A stretch of 48,010 bases of DNA from Candidatus Gastranaerophilales bacterium (GCA_944325075.1 CALUYU010000010.1:1-48010), one strand, 5' to 3'; positions 23,174 through 32,004 are shown, numbered from the stretch's first letter. Translations and numbers: made by a program. The notes: a model not told the origin generated them from the letters alone.

Positions 23174-23566
23174 ATGCTAAATTGTTGTAACCGCTTTTTC
23201 AGCGGTTTAGTTCGCCGTGTGCTTTCAATGCGCACGGATTTTTATCATAGAATAGAATTTGGAATTTGTCCGAATTGCGGTAGATACAGATTTCTTGATT
23301 ACCGGAGACTGACTTGTGGTAAGGAACGGATAAAATCGCTTGCGGGTAAGGAAGCATTGCATGCTTATGAGAAGATTTTGGAAAAACTTAAACATCAAAA
23401 GCATGGTTCTAAATCCAATCAGAATTACCATTTCGGTACTTTCAAAAAGACTAAGCGGATAGATAAGTTTGGAAATCCTGTATATCTTCAAATAAGAAGA
23501 AATTTTAATAATGAGGATGAAATTCTTGGTGAAGTCGAAACGAATGTCACAACTTTCTTGGTTTGA
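23174..23566 (+). CDS. Hypothetical basic protein with a zinc-finger-like motif, 130 aa
   Basis: I place the start at 23174 because GGGAGG is directly upstream; an ATG at 23162 overlaps that site. The N-terminal region contains GICPNCGRYRFLDYRRLTCG, a CxxC plus a third cysteine that could bind zinc. A basic middle and a beta-rich C-terminal part follow. The family is not recognised. It lies in the small-gene region before the terminase and may be a phage-borne regulatory or nucleic-acid-binding protein. Confidence 0.6.
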   Translation: MLNCCNRFFSGLVRRVLSMRTDFYHRIEFGICPNCGRYRFLDYRRLTCGKERIKSLAGKEALHAYEKILEKLKHQKHGSKSNQNYHFGTFKKTKRIDKFGNPVYLQIRRNFNNEDEILGEVETNVTTFLV

Positions 23567-23586
23567 TGGTGCTGATGTGGCTGTAA

Positions 23587-23718
23587 ATGGGTGGAAGAGA
23601 CACAAAACATGCTGCGGTAAATCTTGTTAATCCACCAAATACTCCGGAAGAGATGTTTATATCCGGGTTGACAGCATCACCTATATATGGAGGTATACAG
23701 AAACCGAAGAATGAATAA
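23587..23718 (+). CDS. Possible small protein, 43 aa, or gene remnant
   Basis: The frame begins MGGRDTKHAAVNLVNPPNTP and ends IYGGIQKPKNE, with coding-like composition but no clear ribosome site. A second short frame (23544-23630, beginning MSQLSWFDGADVAVNGWKRH) overlaps it in another phase. The two might be pieces of one gene broken by a frameshift. Low confidence. Confidence 0.3.
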   Translation: MGGRDTKHAAVNLVNPPNTPEEMFISGLTASPIYGGIQKPKNE

Positions 23719-23723
23719 TCATT

Positions 23724-24218
23724 TTAAAAATCATAATATTTTAGAGTTTTTTGGTTAGTATCTCTTTCAATAATGGTATTTCCAAAAGTATTATAATATT
23801 TTAAGATCTTTTGGTTAGCATCTTTTTCAATAATAGTATCGCTTCCCCAAAAATCGAAATATTTTAGAACTTTCTGGTTAGCATCTTTTTCAATAATGGT
23901 ATTACTTCCCCAAAAATCATAATATTTTAGAGTTTTTTGGTTAGTATCTCTTTCAATAATGGTATTACTCCCCCAAAAATCATAATATTTTAGAGTTTTT
24001 TGGTTAGTATCTCTTTCAATAATGGTATTTCCGCCAAAAGTATCATAATATTTTAGTGTACGGTTATTAACGTCTCTTTCTATAATGTTCGGAAGGTTCT
24101 TTCCATCGATTTCCCCAATCCATCCGGTAAGGTAAAAAACCGGAATTGGATTAGCCAAAACTTTGCCGGCAAGCGCTAACAATACAATAATAATTAACAA
24201 AAATTTCTTTCTTATCAT
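23724..24218 (-). CDS. Exported protein of six 21-residue YD-like repeats
   Basis: The 164-residue protein has an N-terminal signal peptide (about 1-22, cleavage near VLA/NP). From residue 44 it consists of six tandem copies of about 21 residues with the pattern NTIIERDTNQKTLKYYDFWGS, the last truncated at YYDF. The spacing of YD, Gly and a following Tyr is reminiscent of RHS/YD repeats, but no toxin domain is present. It probably forms a beta-rich rod outside the membrane. The repeats are also nearly identical at DNA level, so copy number may vary. It is leftward, opposite to the phage late genes. Confidence 0.7.
   Translation of the reverse strand: MIRKKFLLIIIVLLALAGKVLANPIPVFYLTGWIGEIDGKNLPNIIERDVNNRTLKYYDTFGGNTIIERDTNQKTLKYYDFWGSNTIIERDTNQKTLKYYDFWGSNTIIEKDANQKVLKYFDFWGSDTIIEKDANQKILKYYNTFGNTIIERDTNQKTLKYYDF
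23727..24089 (-). repeat. Tandem 63-bp coding repeats
   Basis: Six copies, 60-63 bases each, encode the 21-residue units of the exported protein. The central copies are nearly identical, so the array is prone to slippage. Confidence 0.85.
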
Positions 24219-24465
24219 ATATTGTGCATTATATTAACATATATTTCTTTAGCCGTCAAAACTTTTCTAAAATAATCCCAAGAAGGATATTACCCAATTT
24301 TATGCTGCTACTTCCTTTCTAGCGTTAAGATATACATTCTTCCAATTATCTTACTCTTTTACGGTCTTAGACCAACGGGAGCCTTGCGCTCCCGTTTTCC
24401 TTTTTGGTTTGACCAAATATCCGCATTAACATTTGTTATTCAGCATAATTCATAGAGATTTTATT
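24219..24465. other. Divergent intergenic region before the terminase genes
   Basis: It holds the upstream region of the leftward repeat gene and a rightward terminator at 24375. I see no gene. The terminator implies a rightward transcript arriving here, perhaps an unannotated small RNA. Confidence 0.4.
24375..24405 (+). terminator. Strong rightward terminator upstream of the terminase genes
   Basis: ACGGGAGC (24375-24382) pairs with GCTCCCGT (24388-24395), followed by TTTTCCTTTTT. It insulates the late operon from upstream transcription. Confidence 0.85.
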
Positions 24466-24897
24466 ATGGTAAAAAAAGTAAAATATAAAAAAGAATACTG
24501 CAAAGAAATTGTTGAGTTTTTTAATATTCCGCACACGGTTGAGAAAAATGAAGTTACCAGTGACAAAAACGGCGAGAAAATTAAAACTGTTGAAAAACCT
24601 AACCCTTTACCAACATTTGAAAAATTCGCGGTAAAAATAGGCGTAAGTTTACAAATATTGGAAGAGTGGAGCAAGCAGCATAAAGAATTTGAATTCGCTT
24701 GCTCCCAATGCCGTGCACTACAGAAAGACATGCTAAATGACCTTGCTATGCGCGGATTTTATAACCCTACTTATACCATTTTTGTTGCAAAAAATATTAC
24801 AGATATGCGGGATAAGCAGGAGCCGTTACTAAATACTTTTACTGATATTCGTGAGGCTTATCTTAAAGCAATGAGCGAAATGGCAAAAAATGAATAA
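24466..24897 (+). CDS. Terminase small subunit
   Basis: The 143-residue protein has a basic N-terminus and a helix-turn-helix-like region (FEKFAVKIGVSLQILEEWSK). A segment resembling small terminase subunits follows (LAMRGFYNPTYTIFVAKNIT, DMRDKQ). It recognises phage DNA and passes it to the large subunit encoded 32 bases downstream. The start at 24466 is chosen over an upstream in-frame start because the protein then begins MVKKVKYKK. Identification rests on motif and position. Confidence 0.8.
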   Translation: MVKKVKYKKEYCKEIVEFFNIPHTVEKNEVTSDKNGEKIKTVEKPNPLPTFEKFAVKIGVSLQILEEWSKQHKEFEFACSQCRALQKDMLNDLAMRGFYNPTYTIFVAKNITDMRDKQEPLLNTFTDIREAYLKAMSEMAKNE

Positions 24898-24929
24898 TAA
24901 GATTTATTTAAAAATAAGGACAAAATACA

Positions 24930-26231
24930 ATGCCGATTAAATGGGAAAAAAGTAAATATAGCCCCAAGGCCAGAGCGTTCCTGGCAAAACCTCCGCAAGA
25001 TTTTCCGCTTCTTACACTCCTAGATGGTGCTGTAAGAAGCGGGAAAACTTTAAATATTATTCAAAAAATTCCTCAGATATTTGACTCAATAGGTAATGAC
25101 AATCTGAAGGTTTTTTCCGGCTATTCAAAAAATACCGTGAGGAATAATGTATTGATTGAGCTTAAGCCGTTCATAGAAAACTATCTTGGCGGGAATGTAA
25201 AATATAACAGTGCAAGCGGGGAGATGGATATAACTCTGTGGGGAAAAACATACCCTTGCCTGGTTGTGGGCGGAGGTGATTCAGACAGTGTGGCTTCAAT
25301 TCAGGGCGGAACATGGGATTTCTGGTATGCAAATGAACTTCCCCAGCATCATTATAACTTTTATAATATGGCGCTTAGTCGTTTAACTCCTGCCAATGCA
25401 AGGGCTTTTGCGGATAGTAATCCCGAAAGTTCAAATCATTGGCTTTATCAGGAAAAAATTAAACCGTATCTTGAAGGAAACCAGGATGTAAGAGATGTTT
25501 TTGAATACTGGCATTTTACAATGCGTGATAATGCTAATTTATCGGAAGTTTTTGTCAAAAATCAGGAAAAACTTTATCAGGGAGCATTTAAGGCCAGGAA
25601 AATTGACGGATTGTGGATTATTGCAGACGGCCTGGTTTATGATACATTCAGCAGAGAAAAACACATTTTAAATGCTATTCAGATAATTGAAAAAATTCAG
25701 AAAAATGAAATTATTGAATTTTTTCTTGGTATTGACTGGGGGTGGAATCACCCTACGGCCTGTTTGCTTATCGGGGTCGACCGTTTTGGTAAATATTATG
25801 TGATTGATGAGCTTTATTCTTCCAAGATTGAGGCTGATACGGTTATTGCCTGGGTTGACAAAAAACAAAAAGAATATGGGCGTTTCTTTAGTTTCGCAAA
25901 CTGTGACAACGCAAGGCCGGAACAGAATGATAAGCTCCGTCATAGCACAAATCTTGTAATTTATGAGGAAAAACCTAAGATAGAAGATAGTATTTCTCTT
26001 GTCAGAGAACTTATAAATTATGATAATCTTATAGTTTCTTCTCTGTGTACAAATACACTTAACGAATTTTCAACATACAGGTATCCTTCGGAAAACGAAA
26101 GATCAAGAAGTTTACTTGGACTTGATAGTGCCGATTTACCGGTAAAAATTAACGATGATTGTATGGATGCATTGAGATATGGTATATATAAACATTTAAC
26201 AACTTTTGGTAATAATGCACATATGTTGTAG
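24930..26231 (+). CDS. Terminase large subunit (packaging ATPase/nuclease)
   Basis: The 433-residue protein has a Walker A-like DGAVRSGKT (32-40), a Walker B region in GTWDFWYANELPQHH, and a C-terminal RNase H-fold nuclease starting LGIDWGWNHPTACLL, of the PBSX/phage terminase family. It pumps DNA into the capsid through the portal and cuts it. Ribosome site AAGGA. A strong terminator follows at once, which is unusual because portal and capsid genes normally continue the operon. Here an accessory island intervenes. Confidence 0.93.
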   Translation: MPIKWEKSKYSPKARAFLAKPPQDFPLLTLLDGAVRSGKTLNIIQKIPQIFDSIGNDNLKVFSGYSKNTVRNNVLIELKPFIENYLGGNVKYNSASGEMDITLWGKTYPCLVVGGGDSDSVASIQGGTWDFWYANELPQHHYNFYNMALSRLTPANARAFADSNPESSNHWLYQEKIKPYLEGNQDVRDVFEYWHFTMRDNANLSEVFVKNQEKLYQGAFKARKIDGLWIIADGLVYDTFSREKHILNAIQIIEKIQKNEIIEFFLGIDWGWNHPTACLLIGVDRFGKYYVIDELYSSKIEADTVIAWVDKKQKEYGRFFSFANCDNARPEQNDKLRHSTNLVIYEEKPKIEDSISLVRELINYDNLIVSSLCTNTLNEFSTYRYPSENERSRSLLGLDSADLPVKINDDCMDALRYGIYKHLTTFGNNAHML

Positions 26232-26241
26232 TCATTAGTTT

Positions 26242-26280
26242 AGACCCGCCGGTGTTTAAACTTAAGCGGGTCTTTTTTTT
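26242..26280 (+). terminator. Strong terminator after terminase large subunit
   Basis: AGACCCGC pairs with GCGGGTCT, followed by about eight T. It separates the terminase genes from the first Kelch island, as expected for an inserted moron. Confidence 0.9.
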
Positions 26281-26438
26281 ATTTTCGGCTAAATTGTTTC
26301 CTACTTCTATACATAAAAAGGATATTTAAGTGAATGTTAAAACATAGTCTTTAGTCTATGTTCACAGAGACTATTTTTGTGGTATTTTAGAAAAGTAAGA
26401 GTGGTAGTTAAGTATTTTAAACAAGAGTGAAGGCTGGA

Positions 26439-27611
26439 ATGATAAAAAGAATAATTTTATTTTTGGTGTTTGGGGGAAGTTTAGTGTTTTTGACAGTGAA
26501 CAATTTGTCAGCAAGAGCCTATTCTACATATAGTTATAACAATATTTCATCAGATGTAGGATTGCATTATTTGGATAACGGAGAGGGCTTTTATCCGTTT
26601 TACAAAACATGGCAAGACGGAAGTTTTCGTTTGATGATTCAGCTGAAGGACGGACGAATATTCCTTGCAGGCGGTGCGGGCAGTGAGCAGGGACAGCCGT
26701 TTGTAAATGATTTGGGTAAAAAAGTAACACTTTATGGTTCAAAAGACACAGAGATATTTGATCTCAAAACCGGGAAATCTGTTCCGGGGCCAAAATTGAA
26801 TTTTCCAAGAAACTCATACAATAGTGCTATTTACTTGTTACCAGATGGAAGAGTATTTATATATGGACAGGAAGAGGCAAGAATTCCTTTTGAAATTTAT
26901 GATCCAAAAACAAATACGATAAAAAAAATTCCGGTAAAACTCCCGGTGGGCCTGGAGGTTAATAATAATAATCCATTATTTATAGACGTTTTTAATAAGG
27001 ATGAAATAATCTTTGGATTGAATAATTGCTGGAATTTTGGAATATTTAATTTTAGAACTGATAAATTCCGGTTTGTTCCTGTTGAGTTTTGGAATCTTCC
27101 GTTTATTTATGCCGGACGAACTGATGATGTGCTTTATTTTATGGGTTATAAAAAGATTTATAAGGTATTCCCTGATGAGGCAAGGAAGTTTCCTTATGAA
27201 GTAATCGATCAGCCTCGTTCTGATACTATTTATTTAAAATATGGAAAAATATTACCGGATAAAAAACATATTTTAATGTTTGGGGAAGATTCTTCCGCTA
27301 TATTTGATATTAAAAATGAAACATTTACATTTTATGATGATTATTACCTTAATTTAAGTGAATCGAAGAAGTTTATGCTGGAAAAATATATGCTGTCATT
27401 GGAAAATAATCATATATTACTTTTTTTGCCCATGATATTGTATAAGTATAATAGATTCGTTGAGTACTATATTGAAAATGGAAAACTTATCTGCGACATT
27501 AAAGAATATAGAATTCCATATGTGCCGGGAACTATTTTATATATAGGCAACGACCAGTTTTTGTATATTAGAAATGGAGAAACATATATTTGGAAGAGAA
27601 AGGGACCGTAA
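26439..27611 (+). CDS. Exported Kelch-type beta-propeller protein 1 (type A propeller)
   Basis: I use ATG 26439, preceded by GAAGGCTGGA; a GTG four codons upstream is less likely. The 390-residue protein has a signal peptide (residues about 2-24, ending NLSARA). Kelch-like blades follow: LKDGRIFLAGGAGSEQG, LPDGRVFIYGQE, and a final NGETYIWKRKG. The propeller shares the YPFYKTWQDGS opening with copy 3, here called type A. It is predicted to act outside the cytoplasmic membrane. No enzyme motif is visible. As first gene of island 1, it has a hairpin at 26341-26362 upstream. An immunity-like role is inferred from the last copy's coupling to a lipase. Confidence 0.75.
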   Translation: MIKRIILFLVFGGSLVFLTVNNLSARAYSTYSYNNISSDVGLHYLDNGEGFYPFYKTWQDGSFRLMIQLKDGRIFLAGGAGSEQGQPFVNDLGKKVTLYGSKDTEIFDLKTGKSVPGPKLNFPRNSYNSAIYLLPDGRVFIYGQEEARIPFEIYDPKTNTIKKIPVKLPVGLEVNNNNPLFIDVFNKDEIIFGLNNCWNFGIFNFRTDKFRFVPVEFWNLPFIYAGRTDDVLYFMGYKKIYKVFPDEARKFPYEVIDQPRSDTIYLKYGKILPDKKHILMFGEDSSAIFDIKNETFTFYDDYYLNLSESKKFMLEKYMLSLENNHILLFLPMILYKYNRFVEYYIENGKLICDIKEYRIPYVPGTILYIGNDQFLYIRNGETYIWKRKGP

Positions 27612-27695
27612 TTTTAACACAATATATAGATGTTTACATGAGGATTATAGAGTATATATGGTGTTCATATATTAAAAATAAAAGGTGAAGATAAA

Positions 27696-28865
27696 ATGGA
27701 AAAGAAACTAGGACTGGTGTTATTATGTGTGTCTCTAATGGCGGTAGTGAGTCCTTTGGCGTTGGGAATTAGTTTATGGGGTAACCGTGGTCCTGAAAGC
27801 TATGATGCCCCTGATAATCAATACCACAAGAATGGTGAGGGCTTTTATTATGTAGGTCGCATGCTTGAGGGTCGAGGCGGTCATACAGCGACCCTATTGA
27901 AAGATGGTCGTGTATTCATGGCCGGAGGTGAGGGTAAAGCAAAGAGCCGGGATTTTTTCGATACAAATTATTTGAAGACGACAGAGATATTTGATCCCAA
28001 GACCGGGACATCGGTATCAGGTCCATCAATGAAAGCGCCTCGTCATCGGCATCGCGCGTATTTGTTGAAAGACGGTCGCGTTCTATTATATGGCTCATCG
28101 TTTATAACAAATCTTTTAGTAGAAATTTATGATCCGGTTACGAATACAATCAAGGAGATAGGTGAACTCCCAGAAGACTACGCAATAAGTGATAGGGATA
28201 CATTTATAGACTATGTAAGTGACCATGAAGTAATGTTTGGGAAAAATGGATTATATAGACTAGTAACAATAGATACGCAGACAGATAGCCTAAGATATGC
28301 ATATAATAAAGATGGCTCAGGAGAAACTTACTATATCGGGAAAATAAATGGGTTATATTATTTTAGAATAGCACCTTCAATAGTAATATATAAGCGAAAT
28401 CCGCAGAATAAATATTTGTTGACAAATGTGTCAGAAATAGACAGAGGCGATCACATATCCAGTAATTGGTCAGTCTTATTATCAGATGGGAAACGGATAT
28501 TATTTGTTGCGCCTGATAAACTGGGTTACTATGATATCTCGACCGAACAATTTATGTATACTCCAGAAGGCACAGGAATCCCCGATACAAATACAATTCC
28601 ATATTATCCTAAAACAGTATTTGCACTCAATTCTAATAGTGCGTTGGTTTTTGTTCCAATAATATCCATGATCGAAGTAGTATTAAGTGGTAATAATATA
28701 CAACGTATACGAAAACCCTATATTCAGCCAAACAGATTTGGCACAAAAACTGAGCTAGGCAATGGTGAAATACTGTATTCCGGAGGAAAGAATGCCAGTA
28801 TATTTAACCCATATGTGATATCCGACAAAGTATATGTATGGAAACGCCAGAAAGGAGAATTATGA
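27696..28865 (+). CDS. Exported Kelch-type beta-propeller protein 2 (type B propeller)
   Basis: The 389-residue protein has a signal peptide (1-24, LVLLCVSLMAVVSPLALG) and type B blades: HTATLLKDGRVFMAGGEG (63-80), PRHRHRAYLLKDGRVLLYG, and a C-terminal YVWKRQKGEL. It is almost identical to copy 5 at 34899, both as protein and as DNA. Its stop overlaps the ATG of a truncated lipase gene by four bases (ATGA), the same coupling seen for the intact lipase after copy 6. It probably acts in the periplasm or on the envelope; the ligand is unknown. Confidence 0.8.
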   Translation: MEKKLGLVLLCVSLMAVVSPLALGISLWGNRGPESYDAPDNQYHKNGEGFYYVGRMLEGRGGHTATLLKDGRVFMAGGEGKAKSRDFFDTNYLKTTEIFDPKTGTSVSGPSMKAPRHRHRAYLLKDGRVLLYGSSFITNLLVEIYDPVTNTIKEIGELPEDYAISDRDTFIDYVSDHEVMFGKNGLYRLVTIDTQTDSLRYAYNKDGSGETYYIGKINGLYYFRIAPSIVIYKRNPQNKYLLTNVSEIDRGDHISSNWSVLLSDGKRILFVAPDKLGYYDISTEQFMYTPEGTGIPDTNTIPYYPKTVFALNSNSALVFVPIISMIEVVLSGNNIQRIRKPYIQPNRFGTKTELGNGEILYSGGKNASIFNPYVISDKVYVWKRQKGEL

Positions 28866-28963
28866 CAGATAGAAAACAACAGAACAAAGAAGCAGAAAGT
28901 AATGAAAAAAATTCATTAGACCAGCAACTAGATCCAGAAGCTAAACTTGCTGTGTGTATATAG
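28862..28963 (+). pseudogene. Truncated lipase gene, N-terminal 30 codons only
   Basis: It begins MTDRKQQNKEAESNEKNSLD like the intact lipase at 37364, stays homologous up to KLA, then switches to VCI and a stop. The same junction (after AAACTTGCTG) occurs at 36065-36166. It keeps the ribosome site and the overlap with the Kelch gene, so a 33-residue peptide could still be made. Confidence 0.85.
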
Positions 28964-28991
28964 ATAAAAGTAAAAGATTAGAATAAATCAA

Positions 28992-30200
28992 ATGTTAAAA
29001 AAATTCGGAATAATAATACTAACAATAATAGTTATTTTTTTAATAATATATGGTATATCGTATATTCAAATTATATTGGATAAAGTTCAAGCTCCTGAAC
29101 GCTATGATGCCCCGGATAACAAATCCCATATAAATGGAGAGGGCTTTTATCCGTTTTACAAAACATGGCAAGACGGGAGTTCTCGTTTGGTGGTTCAGCT
29201 GAATGACGGACGAATATTCCTTGCAGGCGGTGCAGGTAGTGAGCAGGGGCAGCCATTTGTAAATGATTTGGGTAAGACAGTAACACTTTATGGTTCAAAG
29301 AACACAGAGATATTTGATCTCAAAACCGGAAAATCTGTTCCGGGGCCAAAATTGAACTTTCCAAGAAACTCAGACAGTGATATATACTTGTTACCAGATG
29401 GAAGAGTATTTATATATGGACAGGAAGGTAAAAGAATCCCTTTTGAAATTTATGATCCAAAAACAAATACGATAAAAAAATTCCAGGTAAAACTGCCGGT
29501 GGATCCTGATGATATTGAGGTTACCCATAATTCATTATTTATAGATGTTCTTAATAAAGATGAAATAATCTTTGGATTGAATAATTGCTGGAATTTTGGA
29601 ATATTTAATTTTAGAACCAATAAATTTCGCTTTGTTCCTGTTGATTTTGGGAATCTTCCGTTTATTTATGCCGGGCGAACTGATCATGGGCTTTATTTTA
29701 TAGGTTATAAAAAGATTTATAAGGTATTCCCTGATGAGGCAAAAAAGTTCCCTTATGAAGTAATTGATCAGCCTCGTTCTGATACTATTTATTTAAAATA
29801 TGGAAAAATATTACCGGATAAAAAACATATTTTAATGTTTGGGGAAGATTCTTCCGCTATATTTGATATTAAAAATGAAACATTTACATTTTATGATGAT
29901 TGTGGCTACACTAAAAATGATGGTTATGTGAGTGAATTGAAGGAGTTAATGCTGGGAAAATATATTCTGTCATTACAAGATAATCATATGTTAATTCTTC
30001 GGCCCGATGTATATGAAAATTATAATATGATTGAGTACTATGTTGAAAATGGAAAGCTTATCCGCGAAATTAAAGATTATGTAGTCGAATATTTTCAAAA
30101 TAATAGGGTGTATATAGGTAATATTTTATATATAGGCAACGACCAGTTTTTATATATTAGAAATGGAGAAACATATATTTGGAAGAAAAAGGGGGCGTAA
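28992..30200 (+). CDS. Membrane-anchored Kelch-type protein 3 (type A propeller)
   Basis: The 402-residue protein starts with a hydrophobic helix (about 5-28, FGIIILTIIVIFLIIYGISY) that lacks an obvious cleavage site, so it is probably a membrane anchor. After QAPERYDAPDN it switches to the type A propeller of copy 1, with LNDGRIFLAGGAGSEQG, LPDGRVFIYGQE and a final YIWKKKG. Anchor and propeller thus have different closest relatives in the array. The ribosome site is poor (AGAATAAATCA) compared with the homologous position before copy 6 (AGGAGAAAACA), so translation may be weaker. Confidence 0.78.
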   Translation: MLKKFGIIILTIIVIFLIIYGISYIQIILDKVQAPERYDAPDNKSHINGEGFYPFYKTWQDGSSRLVVQLNDGRIFLAGGAGSEQGQPFVNDLGKTVTLYGSKNTEIFDLKTGKSVPGPKLNFPRNSDSDIYLLPDGRVFIYGQEGKRIPFEIYDPKTNTIKKFQVKLPVDPDDIEVTHNSLFIDVLNKDEIIFGLNNCWNFGIFNFRTNKFRFVPVDFGNLPFIYAGRTDHGLYFIGYKKIYKVFPDEAKKFPYEVIDQPRSDTIYLKYGKILPDKKHILMFGEDSSAIFDIKNETFTFYDDCGYTKNDGYVSELKELMLGKYILSLQDNHMLILRPDVYENYNMIEYYVENGKLIREIKDYVVEYFQNNRVYIGNILYIGNDQFLYIRNGETYIWKKKGA

Positions 30201-30285
30201 ATTTAAAACAACATATGGATTTTTCTATTGCTTATAAGAGAGCATATAATGTATTTATATGTTAAAAATAAAAGGTAAAGATAAG

Positions 30286-31479
30286 ATGTTAAAGAAGCTA
30301 GGAATAATAATACTAACAATAATAGTTATTTTTTTAATAATATATGGCATATCGTATATTCAAATTATATTGGATAAAGTTCGAGCTCCTGAAAACTATG
30401 ATGCCCCGGATAATGAATACCATAAGAATGGAGAAGGTTTTTATTATGTAGGTTATATGTTATACAATCGGATTTCTCATACAGCAACTCTTTTACAGGA
30501 TGGAAGAGTATATATCGCCGGTGGAACTGGTTCTAAAACATACAAAGGTGTTGAAGGTTATAAATCAACAGAATTATTTGATATTAAAACCGGGCGGTCA
30601 ATGCCTGGGCCTGATATGCATAGTCCAAGAAGGGAGCATCGGGCGTTTTTATTAAAAGATGGCCGGATTCTTATTTATGGCGGGTATGTAGATGGTTATA
30701 TGCCAAATTTGTTGGTGGAACTATATGATCCGGCAACAAATACAATGAAAATAATAGACAGACTTCCTAAAGATTATGCAATGTTTGATAAAGATAATTT
30801 TATAGATTATGTAAGTGAACATGAAGTCATGTTTGGAGCAAGAGGTTTATATAACCTTGTAACGTATAATACCAAAACAGAAAAAATTAGATATGCAAGC
30901 CATTTCTGCCATACCAGCGAAAACTATTATATTGGGAAAATAAATGAAGTGTACTACTTTTATACCGGATATTCCATAGATAAATTTAAACGAAATCATA
31001 AGAATAAGTATATGCTAACAAAGGTAGATACTACAGAAGATAGAGATCATTTGATGCGCTATAGGTCTATCTTTCTTAAAGATGGAGAAAGAATCTTAAT
31101 AGTAAGCATTTCGAATCTGGGAATATATAATATTAAGACTAAAAAGTTTACATATACTCCGGAAGGAACCGGTATAAATGATGTTTCTTCAGAGTATTTG
31201 GCCCCTAAAAATTTATATCTTTTAAGCAATGGACATGTTATAGCCTTTAGCACTCCGGATGAATATAATGCAGTAAATGTGTCAGAGATAGTGGTTAATG
31301 GAGAGGAAGTAGAAGTCCTTGAAAAACCTTACATGTTACCATATGGTGTCGGGGTAAAAACTGATTTAGGAAATGATCGTATACTCTATTCAGGCGGCCA
31401 AAGGTACAGAGGCTTGTATGACGTTACTAACAAAGTTTATATTTGGAAAAGCAAAGGAGTAAAAGATGCAGATAAATGA
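30286..31479 (+). CDS. Membrane-anchored Kelch-type protein 4 (type B propeller)
   Basis: I use ATG 30286 after AAAGG; nine codons of extra frame upstream have no ribosome site. The 397-residue protein has the same anchor as copy 3 (LGIIILTIIVIFLIIYGISY) but a type B propeller (HTATLLQDGRVYIAGGTG, HRAFLLKDGRILIYGG, and a final YIWKSKG). It is a diverged relative of copies 2, 5 and 6. Its end overlaps the start of a small frame that opens the lipase relic at 31466. Confidence 0.78.
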   Translation: MLKKLGIIILTIIVIFLIIYGISYIQIILDKVRAPENYDAPDNEYHKNGEGFYYVGYMLYNRISHTATLLQDGRVYIAGGTGSKTYKGVEGYKSTELFDIKTGRSMPGPDMHSPRREHRAFLLKDGRILIYGGYVDGYMPNLLVELYDPATNTMKIIDRLPKDYAMFDKDNFIDYVSEHEVMFGARGLYNLVTYNTKTEKIRYASHFCHTSENYYIGKINEVYYFYTGYSIDKFKRNHKNKYMLTKVDTTEDRDHLMRYRSIFLKDGERILIVSISNLGIYNIKTKKFTYTPEGTGINDVSSEYLAPKNLYLLSNGHVIAFSTPDEYNAVNVSEIVVNGEEVEVLEKPYMLPYGVGVKTDLGNDRILYSGGQRYRGLYDVTNKVYIWKSKGVKDADK

Positions 31480-31775
31480 AAATGATATAGATAAACAATT
31501 AGTGTAGTATCAACGCGCGAGGTATCGGCCCCCGTGAATGATTTTCCATCTCCATCAAGTGGTGTACAACCGGCTATGCGGCACCGCTAGCAGAAGAAGT
31601 TCCATCAACCGGAGAAACAGGAGCTGCGGTAGGCGGCGGAACGTCGGGACGTTCGGGATATAATCTCTTAACCGATTGGGAACTTGACGATCACATCCGT
31701 TATATAATGACCAGTGAGCTGGATAACTTTTTACTGCTTGCAGGATATGAAATAAGCAATAAAAATATGAATTAA
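31466..31775 (+). pseudogene. Lipase relic: start codons fused to the C-terminal end
   Basis: A 13-codon frame (MQINENDIDKQLV) overlaps the end of Kelch gene 4. Directly after it, from about 31500, the DNA matches the last 260 bases of the intact lipase gene (38915-39176), ending in the NLLTDWELDDHIRYIMTSEL region. Most of the gene is deleted, the join is out of frame, and a one-base loss near 31563 breaks the frame again. Confidence 0.85.
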
Positions 31776-32004
31776 TTTATTTTTAGAATTTGTTTTTTGT
31801 TAATCAAATTAATCTACCCCATATTATAATTAGAAGCCGGATAAAAATATTTAGTAGTTTAAAAGAAATATTGTTTGAGTAATTTATGGGGATTTGGCAG
31901 TCTTAATATTCATTCATCAAAAATTTTTGATGAGTGGAGATAATCGTATACTCAAACGGATTTGATATATTGTGTTAGGTAAATAACAAAGTAAAGGAGA
32001 ACAT
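31776..32004. other. Intergenic region after island 1, with a 20-bp perfect palindrome
   Basis: The palindrome TCATCAAAAATTTTTGATGA (31914-31933) is the only clear structure. It could be an operator for the head-gene operon or part of a terminator. I see no clear promoter boxes. Confidence 0.45.

Larger units (their letters stand above)
27696..28991 (+). repeat. Long direct repeat, copy 1
   Basis: Collinear without gaps with 34899-36194. I count about 15 differences over the first 1,268 bases, clustered at the two ends, with roughly 1 kb in the middle that looks identical. Includes Kelch gene 2 and the truncated lipase start. Confidence 0.9.
26439..31775 (+). mobile_element. Accessory island 1: four Kelch-type genes and two lipase relics
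   Basis: It is inserted between the terminase genes and the head-tail connector genes and bounded on the left by a terminator (26242). It consists of two successive A-then-B pairs (copies 1-2 and 3-4) with similar spacers ending AAAATAAAAGGT before copies 2 and 4, so a pair was duplicated. Confidence 0.65.

Noticed and set aside
23727-24089. Tandem repeats as a possible CRISPR array
   Set aside because: The units are contiguous without spacers and encode a continuous repeated protein in frame.
20821-24465. Search for an integrase, tRNA target or attachment repeat marking the prophage edge
   Set aside because: No recombinase, tRNA gene or matching flanking repeat could be found, so no att site is reported.
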